15,977 nucleotides of DNA, from positions 1 through 15,977 of the forward strand of contig UQAQ01000054.1 in the NCBI GenBank assembly GCA_900539115.1. Reading direction: 5' to 3'. Positions within the stretch are counted from its first letter, which is position 1; each line of letters opens with the position of its first letter. Of the stretch, positions 12,149 to 15,977 are shown in pieces. Source of the stretch: an uncultured Roseburia sp. Lineage in GTDB: Bacteria; Bacillota; Clostridia; Lachnospirales; Lachnospiraceae. The notes beneath the pieces are model-generated. The model did not search any database and was not told the origin of the DNA. It worked only from the letters and a program-made list of their open reading frames with translations. The translations under genes were made by a program, and so were the position numbers.

Positions 12149-13726
12149 CTATACCAGCGTCGAAAATACTTTCAAAAAGTGTTGCATGACCTGTCGTTTG
12201 ATCGGGCGGTTTTTCCACTCTTCATACGTGATCTCACGGCTTACCCGGAATGTCTCATCAAAATCTTTCCGCACTTCCTGCAAAAATTCTTCATTATAGA
12301 TCCATATTCCGTTTTCATAATGAAGATAGAAACTGCGGTAGTCCATATTGATCGTTCCCACAACGGCACAATGCTCTTCCAGCACAACTTTTGAATGTAC
12401 AAAACCCGGAGTATACTCGTAAATACGGATGCCGCATTTCAAAAGTTCGCCATAATAATATTCTGTCATCCATTTTACATGTTTTTTATCCGGAATATTC
12501 GGCGTAATAACACGCACATCCACACCGCGGCGCTTTGCCTCCACAAGACTTCTTGTCAATGTTTCCTCTAAGATCAGATACGGCGTCATGATATACAGCG
12601 TCTTTCCCGCATAATTGATCATCTGCTTATATACCGAACCGACAAAACTTGTCTCCCCCAAAGCCGGTCCGTCCCGCAGCACATGGCAGTACACGTCATT
12701 CTCCGGAAACTTCTTCAGCGGGCGGTAAATCTCCGGATCAATGTTCTTCTCCGAAGAACTGACAACCCACATCTCCAAAAAGGTTACGGTAAGTCCCCAA
12801 ACCGCGTCTCCTTCGACACGGATTCCGGCATCCTTCCATACCCCAAAGCGCTCGATCAGATTGGCGTATTCATCCGCCAGATTGAATCCACCGGTATAGC
12901 CGATATTTCCGTCAATCACGACGATTTTCTGATGATCGCGGAAGTTCATATACAGTTTACTTGCGTACTTATGTATCGGATTAAAAACCTCAACCTCAAA
13001 TCCTTCTTTTCGCAGATTGGCAGCAAAATCTTTTCCGGTACGGAAAAGTGCTCCAAAGTCATCGTATAAAAATTTGACTTTCACGCCTTCGTGGATCTTG
13101 CGGAGTAAAATTTCATGAATCTGATCCCAGATCGCCCCTTCTGCCACGATAAAAAATTCGATGAAAATAAAATGTTCCGCCTGCTCCAGATCTTCAAAAA
13201 GGTCCTCAAACGCATCTTCTCCAAACGGATAATATTTTGCTTCATTGTTTTTAAACAACGGACTTCCCATCGCCGTCATATATTTGGACATACGGGAAGA
13301 AACCGGATGTTCCAGGGAAAATCTTTCTGACACTTCCGGATCCTGTACCAGCCGATTATCCGTCGCTTTCATCTGTTCGGCAATCGCTTTGTTTAATTTA
13401 TTCTTCTTTCCAACCTTCCCCCACAGGTTAAACATGATTAACCCGGAAATCGGAAAAATCAGGATCACACACATCCATGAAAATTTGTAAGCATCATTGT
13501 GCTTGTCATTTGTCAGTGCAATGATTGCGATCAGCGCACTGATTTCCAGCAAAATATAAAAAGATGTCGCATATCCTCTCAATATAAATGGAATTATGAT
13601 AATAATTGCAAATTGAAAAAGCACCAGTGCCCCCACGATACAAGCCCGCAAAAAGCCACTAAAACTGCTCTGCATCCTGCCCTTTAACTTTTTTAAACGC
13701 TTTTTCGGATTCGTTGTTCTATCCAT
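12149..13726 (-). CDS. cls: Cardiolipin synthase (phospholipase D superfamily)
   Basis: 525 residues. A basic N-terminus is followed by membrane helices (about 27-48, 55-71 and 82-102), then two phospholipase D catalytic domains. The first motif is HQKIVVID (H265, K267, D272) followed by GGFN; the second is HSKVVLEE (H444, K446) with VGTINMDYRS. In the second motif the position normally held by Asp (x4 after Lys) is E451. The enzyme joins two phosphatidylglycerol molecules to cardiolipin and glycerol at the membrane. GGGAG precedes the ATG, and a back-to-back promoter lies upstream. It is the first gene of the cls-ruvA-ruvB run; the stop codon overlaps the ruvA ribosome-binding site. It is slightly longer than typical Firmicutes enzymes because of the N-terminal extension. 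Confidence 0.95.
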   Translation of the reverse strand: MDRTTNPKKRLKKLKGRMQSSFSGFLRACIVGALVLFQFAIIIIIPFILRGYATSFYILLEISALIAIIALTNDKHNDAYKFSWMCVILIFPISGLIMFNLWGKVGKKNKLNKAIAEQMKATDNRLVQDPEVSERFSLEHPVSSRMSKYMTAMGSPLFKNNEAKYYPFGEDAFEDLFEDLEQAEHFIFIEFFIVAEGAIWDQIHEILLRKIHEGVKVKFLYDDFGALFRTGKDFAANLRKEGFEVEVFNPIHKYASKLYMNFRDHQKIVVIDGNIGYTGGFNLADEYANLIERFGVWKDAGIRVEGDAVWGLTVTFLEMWVVSSSEKNIDPEIYRPLKKFPENDVYCHVLRDGPALGETSFVGSVYKQMINYAGKTLYIMTPYLILEETLTRSLVEAKRRGVDVRVITPNIPDKKHVKWMTEYYYGELLKCGIRIYEYTPGFVHSKVVLEEHCAVVGTINMDYRSFYLHYENGIWIYNEEFLQEVRKDFDETFRVSREITYEEWKNRPIKRQVMQHFLKVFSTLV

Positions 13727-13775
13727 ATCGTTCTCCCTTTTACGTTTATTCGTAAGTTTTGCGATACTGCAAACC

Positions 13776-13800
13776 TATATCCTTAAATATATATCCTTAA
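13776..13800. repeat. Tandem 11-base direct repeat in the cls leader
   Basis: TATATCCTTAA occurs at 13776-13786 and 13790-13800, a 14-base period. It lies between the cls -10 box and start codon, where it could be an operator or an mRNA element. Two copies in AT-rich DNA are weak evidence. Confidence 0.35.
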
Positions 13801-13815
13801 GCATCGTTAAATAGT

Positions 13816-13845
13816 AGTATAACACATTTTTGCCCTTTTCTACAA
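13816..13845 (-). promoter_or_regulatory. Promoter of the cls-ruvAB operon
   Basis: On the minus strand TTGTAG (13845-13840) and TATACT (13821-13816) are 18 bases apart, and TG one base before the -10 makes it an extended -10. The leader to the cls ATG would be about 80 bases. Confidence 0.6.
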
Positions 13846-13855
13846 GCATTTAAAC

Positions 13856-13884
13856 TTGAAAAGTTATTTCTTCTACGTTATACT
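13856..13884 (+). promoter_or_regulatory. Promoter of the RNase H-like exonuclease gene
   Basis: TTGAAA (13856-13861) and TATACT (13879-13884) are separated by the ideal 17 bases. The start codon is 41 bases beyond the -10. Its -35 lies only ten bases from the -35 of the divergent cls promoter, so a regulator bound between them would affect both. Confidence 0.7.
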
Positions 13885-13925
13885 GTATTTGTTTAAAAGA
13901 ATCCAAATAGAAGGAGTGGAACAAC

Positions 13926-15044
13926 ATGCAGAAAATCGATAAAACAAGGAGCCTCACACCCGGAGATGACCGGAGCCGGGCATGGAAAGCCATTTCCCTG
14001 TATACGGGTGCGTCCTTGTCGGATCTTGTGATCTTTGACATCGAAACTACGGGACTTTCCGCCAATGTTTCCTCCCTTTATCTGATTGGTGCGCTTTGGT
14101 ACGATACACAGAAAAAAGAGATGAAAATGTGCCAATGGTTTGCCGATGATTACACCAGTGAATGTACGATACTGGAAGCCTTTTCTTCTTTTGTATCCGG
14201 CTTTTCCACGATCGTCCACTACAACGGTTCCGGATTTGATATCCCTTATCTTGAGAAAAAATATCGGTTTCATCATCTTGAGAATCCGTTTGCCGCACTC
14301 CGCTCTTTTGACATTTACCGGGAAGTCCGCAAAGAAAAAACACTGTTTGACAGTTCTTCGCTGAAATTATCGGTTGTCGAAAAACTCGTCGGCTTTTTAC
14401 GGGCTGACAATTACAGTGGAAAAGAGTGCATTCAGATTTATTCGGAATTTATGCAGCAGAAAATATTCCGCAGTCCGCAGGCAGAGAAAGAAAAGGAAAA
14501 ACTTCTTCTCCACAATGCCGATGATCTGCGTGGAACACTGCTTAGTTCCCTGCTGCTCTATTATAAACTTCCGCTGCATTTTTCTGACAAAGTTTGGAAT
14601 GCAGATACACTCTGCATCACGTGCCGGACGCAGGAAAGTGTTCCGTTCCCCTGTGGACGGGAAACCGAAGATTTTATTTTATCTTTTGAAGAAAAAAATG
14701 CTTGTATCACCCTTTTCTGTACCGAGGGGTGTTATTGTCATTTTTATGAAAACTACAAAGACTATTTTTATCTTCCGGAAGAAGATACCGCCATTCATAA
14801 AAGCGTTGGAATCTATGTGGAAAAGGAATTTCGCGAACCGGCAAAAGCTTCGAATTGCTACTTAAAAAAAGCCGGAAAATTTGTACGTTTTCCAGCTTCT
14901 TCCAGTGATTATCTGACCCGGCACGGCTTGACATTGTTCCGCGAAAATTACCGCGCCAAACCGGTCTTTGTCTTAAAAGACGAAATAGAAAAACAGGACT
15001 CCCTCTTTTGGGAAGAAGTCCTGCCCTATATTACATCTGTTTAA
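13926..15044 (+). CDS. YprB-type RNase H-like (DEDD) exonuclease domain protein
   Basis: 372 residues; AGGAG lies nine bases before the ATG. The DEDD exonuclease core spans about 33-215: D38 and E40 in VIFDIETTGL, D105 in HYNGSGFDIPYLEKKY, and HNADD (196-200) for the last motif, so the metal-binding acidic residues are present. This matches the COG3359/YprB group of DnaQ-superfamily proteins, predicted to cut nucleic acid from the 3' end; the substrate is unknown. The C-terminal 150 residues are Cys- and aromatic-rich (CITCRTQ, CTEGCYCHFYENY) and I do not recognise a domain there. The gene is alone on the plus strand with its own promoter, and its last 14 bases overlap the convergent purE gene. 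Confidence 0.85.
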   Translation: MQKIDKTRSLTPGDDRSRAWKAISLYTGASLSDLVIFDIETTGLSANVSSLYLIGALWYDTQKKEMKMCQWFADDYTSECTILEAFSSFVSGFSTIVHYNGSGFDIPYLEKKYRFHHLENPFAALRSFDIYREVRKEKTLFDSSSLKLSVVEKLVGFLRADNYSGKECIQIYSEFMQQKIFRSPQAEKEKEKLLLHNADDLRGTLLSSLLLYYKLPLHFSDKVWNADTLCITCRTQESVPFPCGRETEDFILSFEEKNACITLFCTEGCYCHFYENYKDYFYLPEEDTAIHKSVGIYVEKEFREPAKASNCYLKKAGKFVRFPASSSDYLTRHGLTLFRENYRAKPVFVLKDEIEKQDSLFWEEVLPYITSV

Positions 15045-15543
15045 TGTATTCTGCATAACCGAGTTTATCCAGTTTTTCGGCTTTTGCAGTTACACCGTCT
15101 TTCATTTCTACTTTGTATTCTTTCAATTTCTTACGCAGTTCCATATCCGATACCGAAAGAATCTTAGCAGCAAGGATACCTGCATTGGCTGCGCCATCGA
15201 TTGCCACGGTAGCAACCGGAATTCCGGATGGCATCTGTACGATGGAATACAAACTGTCGACACCGCCAACCGATTTTGTATGGATCGGAATACCGATTAC
15301 CGGCAGATCAAACAATGCGGCACACATTCCCGGAAGATGTGCTGCGCCACCTGCTCCGGCGATGATTACTTCGATTCCACGCTCTTCTGCCTTTGTCGCA
15401 TAATCGACAAACACATCCGGCATTCTGTGTGCGGAGATGATCGTCATCTCGTATTCAATTCCGAATTTTTCAAGCATCTGCGCTGCCTTCTGCATGATTG
15501 GCAGATCTGAGTCGCTCCCCATCAAAATTCCAACTTTTACCAT
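15031..15543 (-). CDS. purE: N5-carboxyaminoimidazole ribonucleotide mutase PurE
   Basis: 170 residues, full length for class I PurE. Signature motifs are MGSDSDL (8-14), SAHRMPD (37-43, with the catalytic His) and the glycine-rich AGAGGAAHLPGM loop (62-73), then IPIHTK and VDSLYSIVQMP. It converts N5-CAIR to CAIR in purine synthesis, normally after PurK, which is not in this window. AAAGGAGG lies eight bases before the ATG. It follows the aminopeptidase gene by 32 bases on the same strand; the gap holds a small TCCTG/CAGGA hairpin without a T tract, so read-through is likely. No PurR-type or G-box element can be judged because the upstream promoter is out of view. Confidence 0.97.
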   Translation of the reverse strand: MVKVGILMGSDSDLPIMQKAAQMLEKFGIEYEMTIISAHRMPDVFVDYATKAEERGIEVIIAGAGGAAHLPGMCAALFDLPVIGIPIHTKSVGGVDSLYSIVQMPSGIPVATVAIDGAANAGILAAKILSVSDMELRKKLKEYKVEMKDGVTAKAEKLDKLGYAEYIKQM

Positions 15544-15575
15544 TTTCTTATCCTCCTTTATTTGTCATCCTGCGT

Positions 15576-15977
15576 TCAGGATTCCTTACACATTTCATTC
15601 AATGCCTGCGTTCCCTCAAGCACAAATTGTCCCTGACGGATCAATTTGATCTCGCTTCCATCCGGACGGATCACATCGATGTCCCCGAGTTCATCATACG
15701 GGATCGTAATGTCGGTATGACAGTTAAAATACGCCTTCGCCATATCCGTCTTTCGAAGTGCAGAGCATTCATTTTCCTTTGCCACGATCTCCTTGCCATC
15801 CGGGTTATGCAAAACGATATCTTCACTCATCGAATAGCAGGTGTCACCAACCGCAAAATGCGGACCTGTTTTTTCCGCGATCAAAATCGGAAGTTTGGCT
15901 TCAATGTCAAACTTACGTCCCATCTCGTATGCCACGGTATTCGTTCCGATCGCAAATTCGCCCATCGGAAGGGTTTC
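15576..15977 (-). CDS. M29-like aminopeptidase, C-terminal part (5'-partial)
   Basis: The frame is open to the window edge, so only the last 133 residues are seen, beginning ETLPMGEFAIGTNT. Further motifs are GPHFAVGDTCYS and FNCHTDITIPYDELGDIDVI, then GQFVLEGTQALNEM near the end. The His of HFAVG and the His and Asp of CHTD fit the metal ligands of the M29 (AmpS/PepS/aminopeptidase T) metallopeptidases, which remove N-terminal residues from peptides in the cytoplasm. The family is inferred from these motifs; the N-terminal half is needed to confirm. It ends 32 bases before purE, probably the same operon, although the two functions are unrelated. Confidence 0.75.
   Translation of the reverse strand, partial: ETLPMGEFAIGTNTVAYEMGRKFDIEAKLPILIAEKTGPHFAVGDTCYSMSEDIVLHNPDGKEIVAKENECSALRKTDMAKAYFNCHTDITIPYDELGDIDVIRPDGSEIKLIRQGQFVLEGTQALNEMCKES

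Noticed and set aside
13776..13800. CRISPR or iteron array from the repeated 11-mer
   Set aside because: Only two copies with a 3-base gap in AT-rich DNA; no array and no replication genes nearby.

Overview
The window reads as chromosomal DNA from a gut-type member of the Clostridia, most likely family Lachnospiraceae. This rests on gene content: a J-domain protein with a Cys-rich tail next to a DUF5685-type protein, YqeY, a 47-residue CXXC microprotein of the CD1871A type, and a Firmicutes-style cardiolipin synthase. Strong AGGAGG ribosome-binding sites and TTG/GTG starts agree with it. Genus cannot be fixed from the sequence alone. I see no rRNA, tRNA or CRISPR array.

Layout. 1-840: 3' part of an RlmI-like rRNA methyltransferase and its terminator. 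930-2764 (minus): a two-component system, response regulator then histidine kinase, with ATGA overlap. 2820-3241: a 406-bp decayed IS256-family element with 26-bp inverted ends and an exact 8-bp target duplication, splitting the divergent promoter region. 3272-5239 (plus): a three-gene redox operon made of a CXXC microprotein, a NapH-like membrane polyferredoxin and a TlpA-like thioredoxin lipoprotein. 5254-6930: an intact IS1182-family element (5284-6900) flanked by two exact 30-bp copies of a terminator hairpin, so it landed in the terminator of the redox operon. 6987-10103 (minus): a run of zinc-ribbon membrane protein, DUF5685 protein, J-domain protein, small polytopic membrane protein and YqeY, closed by a strong terminator. 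10208-13726 (minus): cls-ruvA-ruvB plus a small two-helix membrane protein. 13926-15044 (plus): a YprB-type RNase H-like exonuclease, expressed divergently from cls. 15031-15977 (minus): the 3' end of an M29-like aminopeptidase followed by purE, which overlaps the exonuclease gene tail to tail.

Working together. The most interesting unit is 930-5239. A membrane sensor and response regulator sit divergently to genes that could carry electrons across the membrane: Fe-S polyferredoxin, then CXXC microprotein, then extracytoplasmic thioredoxin-fold lipoprotein. No CcdA/DsbD homologue is present, so the polyferredoxin may replace it. This assignment is inference from domains and gene order. The two insertion sequences bracket or interrupt this unit and have altered its control regions: one supplies a plausible -35 box for the two-component genes, and the other duplicated the operon's terminator. 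The rest is mainly housekeeping: recombination (ruvAB), phospholipid synthesis (cls), purine synthesis (purE) and nucleic-acid processing.
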